Assembly: GCA_039707465.1 (NCBI GenBank)
Contig: CM077651.1
Span: 21,263,019 to 21,327,018, forward strand
DNA: 64,000 bases
Direction of reading: 5' to 3'
Source of the DNA: Rhabdophis nuchalis
Lineage: Eukaryota > Chordata > Lepidosauria > Squamata > Natricidae
Part shown: positions 1 through 10,899 of the stretch, piece after piece
Numbering within the stretch: the first letter of the stretch is position 1
How the letters are laid out: every line of letters begins with the position of its first letter
The notes under the pieces: model-generated
What the model was told of the DNA's origin: nothing
Database searches by the model: none
The model's input: only the letters and a program-made list of their open reading frames with translations
Position numbers and translations under genes: made by a program

Positions 1-1004
1 CTTCTTAAAATGAACATTGTTCTTTTCACATTTCAGGAAATTCAGGAAATATACTCTTGAAAGTTCTTCATCTTACATTTGTTTTTTGTTTGTTTGCTTA
101 CAATGATGTTAATAAAGAAAAAGGAAGATACATCTAAACTTCCTTATAACATTTCTTAAATCAATGCTTTTTATCCTGGATCTAATTGAATAAAGTTTTG
201 TTCTGTTTTGCTTTGCTTTCAAGGGACTGGAAATTATCCAGAGCAGAAGATAGCCCACCCACCCCCACTCAGAAAGAGAGAGGGAGAGAGGAGTGGGCAA
301 GGCACTTGATGGACACATCTGAGCACACGGGTGCTCATGGGAATCCCAATTATATATATATATATTTTGTTTTAGTTGTCTGAATTGTTATTCCTGGTGA
401 TCTAATTTCATTACATTACTGCAATTAGTTTCAGCCAACTAAACCATGATGCTTTTATCCAGTGAAATATCTGCTAAAATCTAGATAATTATTCTACTTT
501 TCTTGTCTTTCTAAAGCCAAATAAATAATGGCTGTCCCATGCATGCAATTTATATCCTGCTTTATCTTCACTAAGCGGCCCAAGTTGCTAACCACAATTA
601 ACACAAGAAGACAAACTATCAACATATCAAAATGGAAACATAAGGACATAATAAAGCCTTGCAGATGCAGATAATAAAGCAACAGCTTGTAGACATAATC
701 CCATTAGAAAAATAAAAATAGCACAGGAGCTAATAAAATGGTATAATTGAATTCCAATAGCAATAAGATTTTCAAGGAAAAACAGCTCGTTCCACTGACC
801 TGTTAATGCAATGAGAAGAGGCAGGCAAATGTCCTTGGGGAAAAACCATTCTATCAGCCTGGCTTTACCTCTTATTTCTTTTCTTTTTCTTTTTGCAAAA
901 TTACCCCCTGCCCAAATTGTACGAATCAGGGAAATTCTCATGGGATTCTTGCAACTACCTTACATGGTATGAACCTAAACCTCACCAACAGGGAAGAAGC
1001 GATC
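1..1004. other. AT-rich non-coding DNA, nothing recognised
   Basis: I see no gene, repeat terminus or conserved motif here apart from a short TA run near 350-364. Open frames are short and have no recognisable domains. Confidence 0.6.
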
Positions 1005-1470
1005 AAAGAAGGTTACCAAGACATATTATATGCGAGACCGCCTCCTGCCCCATACATCCCTCAGACCAATCCGCTCCCACAGAGAGGGCCTCCTCAGGGT
1101 ACCGTCGGCCGGACAATGCCGACTGGCGACACCCAGGGGAAGAGCCTTCTCTGTGGCGGGGCCAGCCCTTTGGAATGACCTACCCCCTGAATTACGTACC
1201 ATCACCGACCTCCGCCTCTTCCGCCAATGTCTTAAGACATATCTGTTTCAACAAGCCGGCCTAGCCTAACCTCCCTTGGGGACTTAAGATAGTTTTAAAT
1301 TGGGTTTTAAAAAAAAATTGGTTTTAGCGCAGGATGGGGTTATTTAATAGTTTTTAAATTATATTTATTGTATTTTTGTATGTTTTTTAATTTTCCTGTG
1401 CGCCGCCCTGGGTCCTCTGTGGAGAAGGGCGGGGTATAAATTTAAATAAATAAATAAATAAATAAATATT
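1005..1470 (+). mobile_element. L2-like LINE, 5'-truncated 3' end
   Basis: The frame from 1030 to 1269 encodes the C-terminal end typical of L2/CR1-group reverse transcriptase polyproteins: an LRPIRSHREGLL block, then GRAFSVAGPALWNDLPPELR, then an LKTYLF-type ending. A 3' UTR follows with a GCCGCCCTGGG...GGGCGGGGTATAAAT terminal motif and a TAAA tail. The 5' part is missing, as usual for LINEs. The same protein segment occurs on the minus strand at 22356-22655. The assignment to L2 rather than another CR1-group clade is from memory of the family. Confidence 0.7.
1443..1469. repeat. (TAAA)n tail microsatellite
   Basis: About six TAAA units directly follow the LINE 3' UTR, so this is most simply the LINE tail. 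Confidence 0.85.
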
Positions 1471-1779
1471 ATTGTTAATTTTTTGTTAAACAAAGGAAGA
1501 ACTTACATACTGGACTATAGAAAGGCACACTTTGGTGTACTCCGAGGAAAGGTGGGCTCAGATCCATGGTTTCTTACAAGAGAAAAGAGAGAATGGGGAA
1601 TCCTACAGATGAAATGCTGAAGATAGAGTCACAAAGGAAGAAGAATATGGGAGAAACCAAAGATATATGCAAAGTTTTAAATAATGAAAAGAAAGAAGGA
1701 TATCTGTAGCAAATGGGAAGAGCTCTGTGTGGGGGAGGGGGGTTAATAAATAAATAAATACCTGTTGTCTTCAGACACA

Positions 1780-2545
1780 AACAAATGTTATGTCTTTTTA
1801 TAAAAGGAACTAAAGAACAAAAATAAAGCCATAATAAACTGTCAGAAAGACTTAAGGCCAGGATAAGCTGAGGCTTGTGAGAGATGCCAAACACAGATCA
1901 GTTGTGATCTCATGGGGTACTGGTACTACTTTATAAAGCCTTAGTAAGGCTGCACCTGAAATACTGCATCCAGTTTTGGTCATTACACTATAAAAAAGGT
2001 ATTGAGGCTGTGGAAAAAATGTGGAGAAGAGAAATAAAGATGATTAGGGTCCTAGAGGCTAAAATATTGCAGGAACTAGGTATGGCTAGTCTAATGAATG
2101 ATAGCAGTATTCTAATATTTGACAGACCGTCACAGAAAGGATGGGGATAACCTAGTTTACAAAGACCAAACAAGGAGCAATGGATGGAAACTGATCAAAA
2201 AGAGATTCTAGAAATAAGGAGAAATTTTCTGACATTGACAACAATTAACCAATGGAACAGCTTGCATTCAGAAGTAGTGGGTGCTTCATCTCTGGAAGAA
2301 AAACTGGACAACCACTTGTCAGAAATGGTATAGAACATGGGTGTCAAAATCATCATGTCACATTGCTGTCAGGTGATGTTTCCTGATGTTTTTCCCATTC
2401 ACGGAGATGGGGGAGGTGTGGCCTACGCATGCAACCCGCAAGCTGCCAGTTTGACACCCACTGGTATAGAGTCTTGTGCTTAAGCAGGGGGTTGGACTAG
2501 AAGACCTCCAAGAGTCCCTTCCAACTCTGCTATTCTATTATTATA
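1780..2545 (+). mobile_element. CR1 LINE fragment, interrupted by a hAT-like element
   Basis: The text matches the CR1 3' region. A segment around 1905-1985 corresponds to the RT C-terminal VRPHLEYC-type region (antisense copy seen at 13329-13460). It is followed by 3' UTR text such as GGTATGGCTAGTCTAATG and AATGGAACAGCTTGC, and a 3' end GGGGTTGGACTAGAAGACC...TCTGCTATTCTATTA. The ORF is not intact. A hAT-like element with TSD sits at 2336-2463. Confidence 0.75.
2336..2463. mobile_element. hAT-like non-autonomous element nested in CR1
   Basis: The ends CATGGGTGTCAAA and TTTGACACCCACTG are inverted repeats of the CAGGGGTGTCAAACTC type. Flanking octamers GTATAGAA (2328-2335) and GTATAGAG (2464-2471) form an 8-bp TSD with one mismatch, which fits the hAT superfamily. 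CR1 sequence resumes on the right side. Confidence 0.75.
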
Positions 2546-2982
2546 ATCTGGGCTTCTTAAATATCCTTCTGTTCCCTCACTAGCTAAACCCTATATGTGA
2601 AAGACGTTTGGTGCAATGTGTCTATTCAAAATTGCAACAGAAACAATATAATCAGAAATGAGTAACTTTGTCTCTTGTTATTCTGTTACTGGTTTTTTTG
2701 TGGGGGGTGGGGTGGGGTTGTGAAGAGAAAGTGGTGAGTGATGAGAAGAAGCCAGAATACTTGAACTCCTCTTTTGCCTCTTTCTTCTTCCAGAAGAGAA
2801 ATGAAGTCTTAGCTAATTATTGTTCTGCTACAGGAGGAACTAGTTTAGCATAGACAGGAAACAAGAGACAACTTAGTTAACTGAATTAATTCAAGTATCT
2901 AAGGTCAGATGAATTACATGCTGGGGTATGGAAAGAATGAGTGGAGGTGATTACAGGAATGTTCTTGGTAATCTATGAGAAG
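2546..2982. other. Non-coding DNA, nothing recognised
   Basis: A G-rich stretch (2695-2720) and otherwise unique-looking sequence. No repeat family or exon is supported. Confidence 0.5.
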
Positions 2983-2990
2983 CTCTAGAG

Positions 2991-3125
2991 CAGGGGTCCC
3001 CAACCTTTGCAACTTTAAGTCTGAAGGACTTCAACTCCCAGACTTCTCCAGCTAGCTTTGCTGGCTGGAGAATTCTGGAAGCTGAAGTCCTTCAGACGTA
3101 AAGTTGCAAAGGTTGGAGACCCCTG
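2991..3125. mobile_element. Palindromic hAT-like MITE
   Basis: The element begins CAGGGGTCCCCAACCTTTGC and ends in the near-complement GGTTGGAGACCCCTG. The two halves can fold on each other almost end to end. An identical octamer CTCTAGAG flanks it at 2983-2990 and 3126-3133. Related copies are at 7422-7544 and 38404-38509. Confidence 0.85.
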
Positions 3126-3133
3126 CTCTAGAG

Positions 3134-3717
3134 GATCAATGAAATCTCAGAAGACTGCATGAGAGCAACTATCATTCCTTTCAATAATGTGAAAATTATG
3201 AATCTCCCAGCTACATGTCTGTCCTGGGCAAGGGCATCAAACAGATTATCAAGCAGCATGAATAATCCAGGTACAATTAATAGAAGCAGTATGGACTTGT
3301 TACATGCTAATAGTGTCAGTCTTTTTACAGAAGTAATTAAAGAACAAAAATAAAGCCATCATGAACTCTGAATTACTAAAAAGAAAAAAGAAAAGGCCAG
3401 AAAAGAATGATAACAACAACAGAGACAATAATGTGTACAATAATAAGAAATGGGAAAGGAAACACGTGGATTTGGATGCCTGAGACAGTGAGAACTATAA
3501 TTTTCCTATGAAATTAGATAATTGTCTTATTTCTATATCCACTGTCCCATATTTATTGTTGTACAACAGCCCTAAGCCTGTTGGTCATTGAGAGTAGCTG
3601 CCCCTACAATTTGATGTAACAAAGAAGGTCTTCAATTAAGCCTTTGAAAAACTCTAACTTGTTCTTCTTTGAAAGAGTGAAATACTAGCTTAATAAATCA
3701 GGAGAATGCCATAGTCA
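3134..3717. other. Non-coding DNA, possible degraded CR1
   Basis: A block near 3337-3375 (AAGAACAAAAATAAAGCCAT) recurs at 1812-1832 next to the other plus-strand CR1, so part of this stretch may be older CR1 sequence. Nothing else is recognised. Confidence 0.35.
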
Positions 3718-3972
3718 TACAAAAGCCTTTGACAAAGTGAATCATGAAATATTTCTCAATAAAGTGGAAAAATATGAGCTAGATGATATTACTATTAGAT
3801 GTGCCAGTTGGCTGAATGACCACATTCAAAAAGTGTTCATTAATCATTCCACTTCAGCTTCAAGAGAAATATCAAACCGTCTGGCAAAGGATTCTGTTGT
3901 GAGTGTTGTGATTTCAACATTTTTATCAATGGGGGACTTGAGGAGTCTGAAAACATCTAGATGGTTAATGTG
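3718..3972 (+). pseudogene. CR1-type reverse transcriptase fragment
   Basis: The frame starting at 3737 reads NHEIFLNKVEKYELDD, then IRCASWLNDHIQKVFIN and STSASREI. It is preceded by a KAFDKV-like stretch. This corresponds to the conserved KAFDxVNHxILLxKL...SWLxxRxQxVxVNGxxS block of CR1 and related RTs, just upstream of the usual PQGSVLGP motif, which is absent. It is short and degraded. Confidence 0.6.
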
Positions 3973-3984
3973 AAAGAGAAGCTA

Positions 3985-4422
3985 TATAATAGAATAATAG
4001 AATAACACAGTTGGAAGGGACCTTGGAAGTCTTCTAGTCCAACCTCCTGCTCAGGCAGAAAATCTTACACCACTTCAGACAATAGTTATCCAACATCTTC
4101 TTAAAAACTTCCAGTGTTGCATTCAGAACTTCTGGAGGCAAGTTGTTCCACTGATTAATTGTTCTTACTGTCAGGAAATTTCTCCTTGGTTCTTAGCTGC
4201 TTCTCTCCTTGATTTGTTTCCACCCATTGCTTCTTGTCCCACCCTCAGGTGCCTTGACGAATAGCTTGACACCCTCTTCTTTGTGGCAATCCCTGAGATA
4301 TTGGAACACTGCTATCATGTCTCCCCTAGTCCTTCTTTTCATTAGACTAGCCATGCCCAGTTCCTGCAACCGTTGTTCATACCTCACAAACCCAAGCACT
4401 TCCTCTTTTAAACAGAGATCAT
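3985..4422 (-). mobile_element. CR1 LINE 3' end, antisense
   Basis: It begins with the reversed CR1 tail (ATAGAATAATAGAATAACAC), then GTTGGAAGGGACCTTGGAAG, the GTTGTTCCACTG...AATTGTTCTTACTGTCAGG block, and TTGGAACACTGCTATCATG. This is the standard reversed order of the CR1 3' region. The 5' end is truncated near 4422. Confidence 0.85.
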
Positions 4423-4514
4423 GACCTCATGTATTAAATGGAGAGGACAAAAGAGAAAACATATTGTGCAAAGAGTCAACTCCTGCTTGAATGAATCTGT
4501 GACTTTGTGTCTGT

Positions 4515-4836
4515 GTAAGGTAAATGTTCCCCTCGTACATATATGCTAGTTGTTCCCGACTCTAGGAGGCGGTGTTCATCTCCATTTCAAAACTGAAGAG
4601 CCAGCTCTGTCCGAAGACGTCTCCATGGTCATGTGGCCAGCTGTTAACTTCCCACCAAATGTGGTTGGTCCCTAATTTCTACTTGCATTTGTATGTGCTT
4701 TTGAACTGCTAGGTTGGTAGAAGCTGGCACAAGTAATGAGAGCTCACTCCGTTACACAGTGCTAGGGATTCGAACCGCTGAATTGCCAACCTTTCTGCTC
4801 AGTGCTCAGTGCTTAGCCACTGAGCCACCGCGTCCC
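4515..4836 (-). mobile_element. Sauria-type SINE, antisense
   Basis: The right end is the tRNA-derived head in reverse: GAGCCACCGCG (A-box side) and GGGATTCGAACCGC (B-box side, complement GGTTCGAATCC). The left end, GGTAAATGTTCCCCTC...CCCGACTCTAGGAGGC, is the BovB-like tail. The order and both pol III boxes support a Sauria SINE. A second copy lies at 15009-15398. Confidence 0.8.
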
Positions 4837-5774
4837 GTTCTGTGTGCATCCCCTTTAAATTAGGAATATTCATCTTAACAGGGATGGACTAAGAGTTAGA
4901 GGGTGCCAAACTTTTGTGCCAACATGGAGAAGTGATAAATGAGTTAGGAAGTATTAAATCCAAATCTATATGAATGCAGCACATAAAGGTTTCAAATATA
5001 TAGTTTTTCTTAGCACGCAAACATTTTAGTTTTGCTAAAGGGATGCAAGATTTTCTCATTCTCTCTCTTAATGCAAAAACACCTTCAGGTACTTCTAGGC
5101 TTTTTACAACATTGCCCTGTGGACTGCCTGCAGGATATTTACTATGTAAAGTACTTTTTCAAAGGGAACAGCTGTTTCATATTTTAGACTTTGCTTGCCT
5201 AGGGAACAAATTAATAGAACCTTAATTTCTACGATTAACATGCATTAATTGAACTGTGAAAAGAATTGACAAAATAGTCGATCCTTCTTTCCTTCTTGGT
5301 TAGCTTTATTTTGTTGATCTGTCTTTTCCTCCCCGTTGTTGTTTTTAAATTCTTCCATATTTTTAAAGTGGCAAGAAAAGCCTCCATCATTCATGTGTGG
5401 ATTGCTAAGCATCATGCATTTTGGTGTTTTCTGTTTGGGGGATTTCTTTTACAGCTGCTTATACCCTGAAGGCAGAACCAAAGAAATTATCCCTTTTACC
5501 AAGTGAATTAGGACAGAGAATAGCAAGTTTGTGTGTATTTGTGGCTGTGTTTTGCAGCTGAAGTCTCTTTCTGAGGAAGGTGTGAAAGAGCTCTAAGCCA
5601 ACTGTTGTTCAAGGTGGCTTAGCACTAATTCCTGTGCATAATTAGTACCTTCAGAATACTGTGTTCTTAGAAAATAGCTGTAAGGGATTACTTTTCTGTT
5701 CCTTATACTGCTAAAGTTTTGAAAGCAGGCAATTCTTCCAGCCCAGCCTAATCAGGATTTTTTTATTATTCTTA
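4837..5774. other. Non-coding DNA, nothing recognised
   Basis: No coding frame with recognisable domains and no repeat termini were found. Confidence 0.5.
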
Positions 5775-5779
5775 TTTTT

Positions 5780-6016
5780 ATTGGTGGATGTTTATGCTCT
5801 TGAGTCAATGCTGACTTGGAGCAACTGCCTATGCAAGTTTTTTTTACTTGGCAAAAGTTTGGAAGTGGTTTGCCATTGTCTTCTTCCAAATTGAGATTGA
5901 TTGAGATTGACTGGCCCAAGGTCATCAAACTGACTTTATGCCTAGGGAGGGACTAGAATTCACAATCTCCTAGTTTCAAGTCACATACTTTAACCACTTC
6001 TCTAAACTGGCTCTCA
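5780..6016 (-). mobile_element. tRNA-derived SINE with CORE-like centre, antisense
   Basis: Read on the minus strand, the right end gives GAGCCAGTTTAGAGAAGTGG, an A-box-like segment with reduced fit, and then a B-box-like GTGAATTCTAGTCCC. It is followed by a GATGACCTTGGGCCAGTC block like the CORE region of MIR/CORE SINEs. The left part is the diverged tail. The family name is uncertain. Confidence 0.6.
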
Positions 6017-6228
6017 TTGAAATCGGAACTCAGAATGGTTATAAGTCTTTTGTCATTTAACAGTTGGAAAGGGTTGTTTAAAAGAGTTTGATTTCTATCA
6101 GCCCAAAGATTATGCCTAGGAGAGAACGATTGCTTTGAAAGAAAAAAATATTGCCCTTTGCCGATGCAGCATGCCAAAGCATCTAGCAGGGATCAGGAAT
6201 TATGTTTATATCGAGGAAGACATAATAA

Positions 6229-6285
6229 AATCAAATTCAAATTGCAAAACCAAAATTTCATCAAATCACAGATTCACACTGGATT
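6229..6285 (+). repeat. Left arm of a long inverted repeat
   Basis: This arm (AATCAAATTCAAATTGC...CAGATTCACACTGGATT) is the near reverse complement of 6897-6946. The spacer of about 610 bp includes a CR1 fragment. Confidence 0.65.
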
Positions 6286-6544
6286 TGGGCCCCAAATGGT
6301 ACTTCCTTCTCTATTACATGAGAACATTAGAAGCCCCTAGAGTAGCTTTTCTTGTCTTCTCCATCTCTTCCCATTTCTTTATAAATATTTCCCCCTTTCC
6401 TTTATATTGTACAAATGTGATCTTTCCCATCAATGTTAGCACTAATCAGAATGGATAAGCATGGATAACAATGGATTTGCAGACTGTAGTTTGGTCTAAT
6501 CATGGTAGCCATGGACATTGCTGTAGCTGTAACTGTGCCCTAGT

Positions 6545-6896
6545 CAGCTCCAAATGGAATCATAGGACTGGAAGGGACCTTAGAGGTCTTCTAGTTTGCT
6601 CAAAACAGGAGCGTTATAACATCTCAGTCATTGTCTAATCTATTTTTGAAAATGTACAGTAATGGAGGACCCACAACCCATAACCACAGGAGGCAAACAA
6701 TCCCATTAATTAATTGTGCTTATTGTCAGGAAATCTCTCCTTAGTTGTAGGCTGGATCTCTCTCTTTAATGATCTTTTACCCATTGCTTCTTGTCTTGCC
6801 CTCAGGCATTTTGGAGAATAGTTGTCCCCTTCTTCTGCGTGACAGCTTGTCAAATATTGCAAGACTGCTCTCATGTCACCCCGGTCCTTCTCTTTT
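6545..6896 (-). mobile_element. CR1 LINE 3' end, antisense
   Basis: GGAATCATAGGACTGGAAGG opens the reversed CR1 3' region. It is followed by GGAGGCAAACAATCCC...AATTGTGCTTATTGTCAGG and GCTCTCATGTCACCCC. The CR1 stops exactly where the right inverted-repeat arm begins at 6897. Confidence 0.8.
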
Positions 6897-6946
6897 AATC
6901 CAGTATGAATCTTTGATTTGATGAAATTTGATTTTGCAGTTTGAAT
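6897..6946 (-). repeat. Right arm of a long inverted repeat
   Basis: AATCCAGTATGAATCTTTGA...TTTTGCAGTTTGAAT is the reverse complement, with a few mismatches, of 6229-6285. It abuts the 5'-truncated end of the CR1 copy. Confidence 0.65.
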
Positions 6947-7421
6947 GACTGCAAGTTCAATTTGATTTCAAGATTTAGCTTGATTTGGAAAAAAAAAAGT
7001 TTATGCCAATGTCAAATCTCTAAATCAGAACCAGATTTGATCAAATAAACCCAATCATTTATTTTGAAGATTTAGTTCAAAGGTGAGATTTGATGAATTA
7101 ATGAAATTCCATCCATTTCATGTATTCCTAGTTCATTCAGTCTGACGCTGAACTGACTACTATATGTGTTTCAGAATATAAAGGTGTAGCAATTGAACAG
7201 GAAACAAAGTTAAATTCACAGCAAACGTGTAGAGAAAACCCCCTGATAGTCTATAATGAAACCTATTGAAAATATTGTGCATTCCTGTTAGACAGAACAT
7301 TGGCTGATACCCAGATGGAATCTCTGTCTATGGCATGCCACTTGGTATAAGCTACTTCTGTATACAAATAATATAAAAAAGAGAGATTTCTATGCAATTA
7401 TTATGGTACTATACACTAGAT

Positions 7422-7544
7422 CAGGGGTCTGCAAAGTCGGCTCTTTTAAGACTGGTGGACTTCAACTCCCAGAATTCCTGGGGCTGGGGAATTCTGGGAG
7501 TTGAAATCCACCAGTCTTAAAAGAGCCGACTTTGCAGACCCCTG
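7422..7544. mobile_element. Palindromic hAT-like MITE
   Basis: The ends CAGGGGTCTGCAAAGTCGGC and GCCGACTTTGCAGACCCCTG are exact complements. The arms continue inward (TCTTTTAAGACTGGTGGA) to form a hairpin of about 55 bp per arm. An identical octamer CACTAGAT flanks it (7414-7421 and 7545-7552), which indicates a fairly young insertion. Confidence 0.9.
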
Positions 7545-7552
7545 CACTAGAT

Positions 7553-8829
7553 AATTTTGATGCCAGTCTGGCCTCTGGGAAGCAACATTCCAAAGTTATA
7601 GTGACACAAAACAGAAGACCCTGTCTTGTGCCTTTCCATGCATGGGGCACTGAACTCTTAGCATTAACACTGTGTTCCTTTAAATATCAACATCTGAAAA
7701 TGTTAGGGCTTTCCATTTCATACCCTGATTTTTGACCAATACAGCCTCAGAATGAATTCCTGATAACAGCCTCTCTACCACATTCTGCAGTACTGTAGCT
7801 GCAACTTCCAAATTGTCTTCATCTATATAGACTGAGTTCCCGCAATCTAAACAGAAGGTTGATTGAACTTGAATTTCTGTGCCTGTCAGCCTGTCCTGTC
7901 CAGGAATCAACTCAAATCAAAATCTTGATTACAGCTAGAAAGCGCAACAATAACATACACATATTTGTAATTATTAATACACACAGTGCAGAAATAGTTA
8001 CAGCTGGGTGAAGCTTGTGACTGCTCAGTACTTTACCCAGTGACTTGAAAAAGGAGTGCGGAACACGACTCTGTTTCACCCTGTTGTTAGCACAGATTAT
8101 AGGTGACAAGTGCACTGAACCTCCAGAACATTGTTTTCATATAATTTAATCACCAATAACAAGTGTCACTCAATAGGAGGGACAGAGAGTTACTTGCAGA
8201 GTCTGAATGCTAGAATCTGTCAGTGTATGCAGCAGCAATCACATCTTGAAGGCACACACCGGTAAACGATTCAGCAGGAGCCATTAACTTCTCTTTATCT
8301 ATAATATAACAAATGAAGTAAATATACAATACCAAAAGCTGTTTTTCCAACGTGGTAGCAAATACAAGCAAAAACGGGCAGAGGCGAGAACAGTTTCAGT
8401 TTTAGTTTTGAGCAGCAGACTAGTTTTTAGCTCAGCACAGATTGAAAGCTACAGAGCTAAGCCACGCCCAGGCCCCATGCTGTCTCCTTGTTTCTCACAC
8501 AGCAAATACTGTATGAGTTTCCAAACAGCCCTCATTAGCTGACTTAGTTACCACGTCTATCCGAACAGTCCCCATTGGCTGACTTTTTGCCATGTCTATT
8601 GCCAGTCTATGAACATTCATATTCTGACAGAATCAAATCATATGCTGCCTTGGTTTAGGAAAGGTGATGTAAAGTATCTCTCATACTTTAGACATTTTTC
8701 TACTAGTTGTTGATTAACAATGAATTTCCCCCTTCCAGAAATCAGCTTGTACTCATCTTGTACCTGTCTTCATCCTCCAGTGTAGGTTTCTGTTATAGAA
8801 AGTACTCTGGTGACTAGAGCTGAATGAGG
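7553..8829. other. Non-coding DNA; possible old LTR near its right end
   Basis: The stretch ending near 8633 reads on the minus strand as TGTCAGAATATGAATG, followed by CAAT-type and GC-richer text (8450-8620) that looks LTR-like. I could not find a matching CA end or a TSD, so it is not called as an LTR. The rest shows nothing recognisable. Confidence 0.3.
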
Positions 8830-8837
8830 CAGTGCAC

Positions 8838-9208
8838 CAGTGGTGGGATTCAGCCAATTCGCATGTATTCGGGAGAACCGGTTGTTAACTTTCTAAGCAG
8901 TTCGAAGAACCGGTTGTTGGAAAAAAATCTTAGTTTGTTTTCCCCCCACTTTACAGTGCTAATCCTATAAGGAACATAGGAAAGAACATTCTGGTGTTGT
9001 TTCTAGCCTAATCTTTATTGCCCTGCTTACAGAAACTGCCTCTCTGGTTAACCCTTATTACATTGTAACAGCTAAGGCAAAGCACCCATCGACGTGAGTG
9101 ACATTGAGTTGGCCACACCCATGTAGTCACATGACCACCAAGCCATGCCTACCTAGCTCGTATTTAGGGCAGAGAACCAGTTCTTAAATTATTTGAATCC
9201 CACCACTG
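8838..9208. mobile_element. hAT-like non-autonomous element
   Basis: The termini CAGTGGTGGGATTCAG and TTGAATCCCACCACTG are inverted repeats. Flanking octamers CAGTGCAC (8830-8837) and CAGCGCAC (9209-9216) form an 8-bp TSD with one mismatch. The interior has GAACCGGTTGTT repeats and no transposase frame. Relatives sit at 21511, 25989, 42379, 43465 and 56859. Confidence 0.85.
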
Positions 9209-9216
9209 CAGCGCAC

Positions 9217-10171
9217 ATATATGTTTTTGTTCCTTATTGTTATATGCTTAAGGGTTTGGAAAGCTGATGTTGACCTTATCCTTTGTAAGGTGTAAGATTA
9301 AGTGTACTTGTCTTGTCCTTTCAAACAAAAGCTTGGTCATATGATTCGAGGTTTAAAACACACAGAGTTTTGTTTGGGGTGGAGGGGAAGCCATCCTCCT
9401 TATAGGATCTACAAAGAAAGGATTTTTATTTGCCTGAACCATCTTGCCTCAGATATGACTTAAGAGACGCTGAACTTTGCAGAGCCGAGCCTGGTCTTTT
9501 TCTTGCTTTGTTTGCATCAGTCTAATGTACCAAGTCATCAGATGCTCTTCCTGCTCAGCTCTAACCTTTCGCAGGCACATTAATTTAGCCTATTTCTGTT
9601 TTTTAGTCTTAATGGCTGGTTATTTTACCAACTCTCACAAGAGGAAAAAAATACCACTGTGTGCTGTTTTTAATCAGTGCCCAACTAAAATGGTCTGTTT
9701 CACTTAACATTTTTCTGCAGCTGCTTGTGATATTTTCTTCTGTTCATGCTACTTTTCCAACAGGGGAACAGATCCAGGATGGATCTCAGACCGTATGTAA
9801 ATCTTCTCCTGGAAGTGAGATCCTAAAGTTGATGGATTGAAGTTGAGTGGCAAAGTAACCGTGTTGCTTTTGTGATGTAAGAAGGAACTTTGCCACAGAG
9901 GTAAGACAATTGGGGAAGAAAATCTCATGAGCCTTAAATGACCTCTTACACCTATCATTGCATGAAAGCTACTCGTTGAGGCCCAAAAAAATGAACTTGG
10001 CATGGATTGTAGTGGAATCAGATGCAATTGTAACATGTTCTTCTTTTGTTCCACTCCTGGTTCAGACGTATTTCAGGCATTCTGATTGGCCAAATTGTGG
10101 AATATTCTGCAGGGGCACATGCTTATGTTTCTAGCCCAAGCATTATGCTCATATGTCTTTTTGAAGATAAC
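9217..10171. other. Non-coding DNA, nothing recognised
   Basis: No repeat termini, domains or splice-site-flanked frames were found. Confidence 0.5.
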
Positions 10172-10176
10172 GTGTG

Positions 10177-10742
10177 TGTTGTGGCCCACCAGCGGAGCTA
10201 GCAGCAGATTTGGACAGTGAGGAGGTTGGGGAGGAACATGGACCAGTCCTGGAGTCTGGGGAAGGCTCTGATGTGGGCTCTGTGTCGGAGGCAGAGAGGG
10301 GGCCATATCCATATGCCAGTTATCAGCTGCCTTCAGAGTCAGACATCAGTGAGGCAGATGAACAGCTGGAACCTGTTCCCAGTTGTGCATGCACAGCATT
10401 GCCAGACAAAGAGAACAGCTAAAGAACAGGAGTCGACTTGGGAGTAAGGCCAGGAGATGAATGGCCTCTCCCAGAAGTAATAAAAGAGGAGCGAAAGAGG
10501 AGTGGAGTTTGCAGGAGACAATTAGTTTGCTTGATTGGCTCATGACTCTCCAAGACTCCCTGCCAAATTTTGCAGATATTGGCTTGGCAGCTCTCTAAGC
10601 CAGATAAGGTCTGTGACTGCAAATCCTCCCTTGAAAGACTTTGCTGGATGTGAATGAGCAGAATTCACAGTCAATTAATAAAAGGGGTTTTTGTCTGGAC
10701 CAGGAGTTTGCTTCATGCTCTTGGGAAGCCTCGGTCAGAACA
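10177..10742 (+). mobile_element. Solo LTR (566 bp)
   Basis: It starts TGTTGTGGCCCACC and ends GGTCAGAACA. The pentamer GTGTG is repeated exactly at both sides (10172-10176 and 10743-10747). An AATAAA signal lies near the end (TTAATAAAAGGGGTTT). No internal region is attached, so it is a recombined solo LTR. A homologous 642-bp copy on the other strand is at 38713-39354. The class (ERV or gypsy) is not determinable from the LTR alone. Confidence 0.8.
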
Positions 10743-10846
10743 GTGTGGCACTCTGGACTCTTCCCTCAGTAGAGATATTTCCTGAAGCTGAGACAACTAA
10801 GTGATTATCATAAATTGGATTCGGATTGTAGTCACTTTAGTATAAA

Positions 10847-10898
10847 TACCACCATCATCATCACCATCACCATCGTTATCATCATTATCATCATCATG
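10847..10898. repeat. (ATC/CAT)n imperfect microsatellite
   Basis: ATCATCATC-type trinucleotides with ACC and GTT interruptions. Confidence 0.85.
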
Positions 10899-10899
10899 G

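Noticed and set aside
10174..10447. Acidic plus-strand frames near 10.2-10.4 kb
   Set aside because: They lie inside a solo LTR with a clear TSD and have no motif; not treated as genes.
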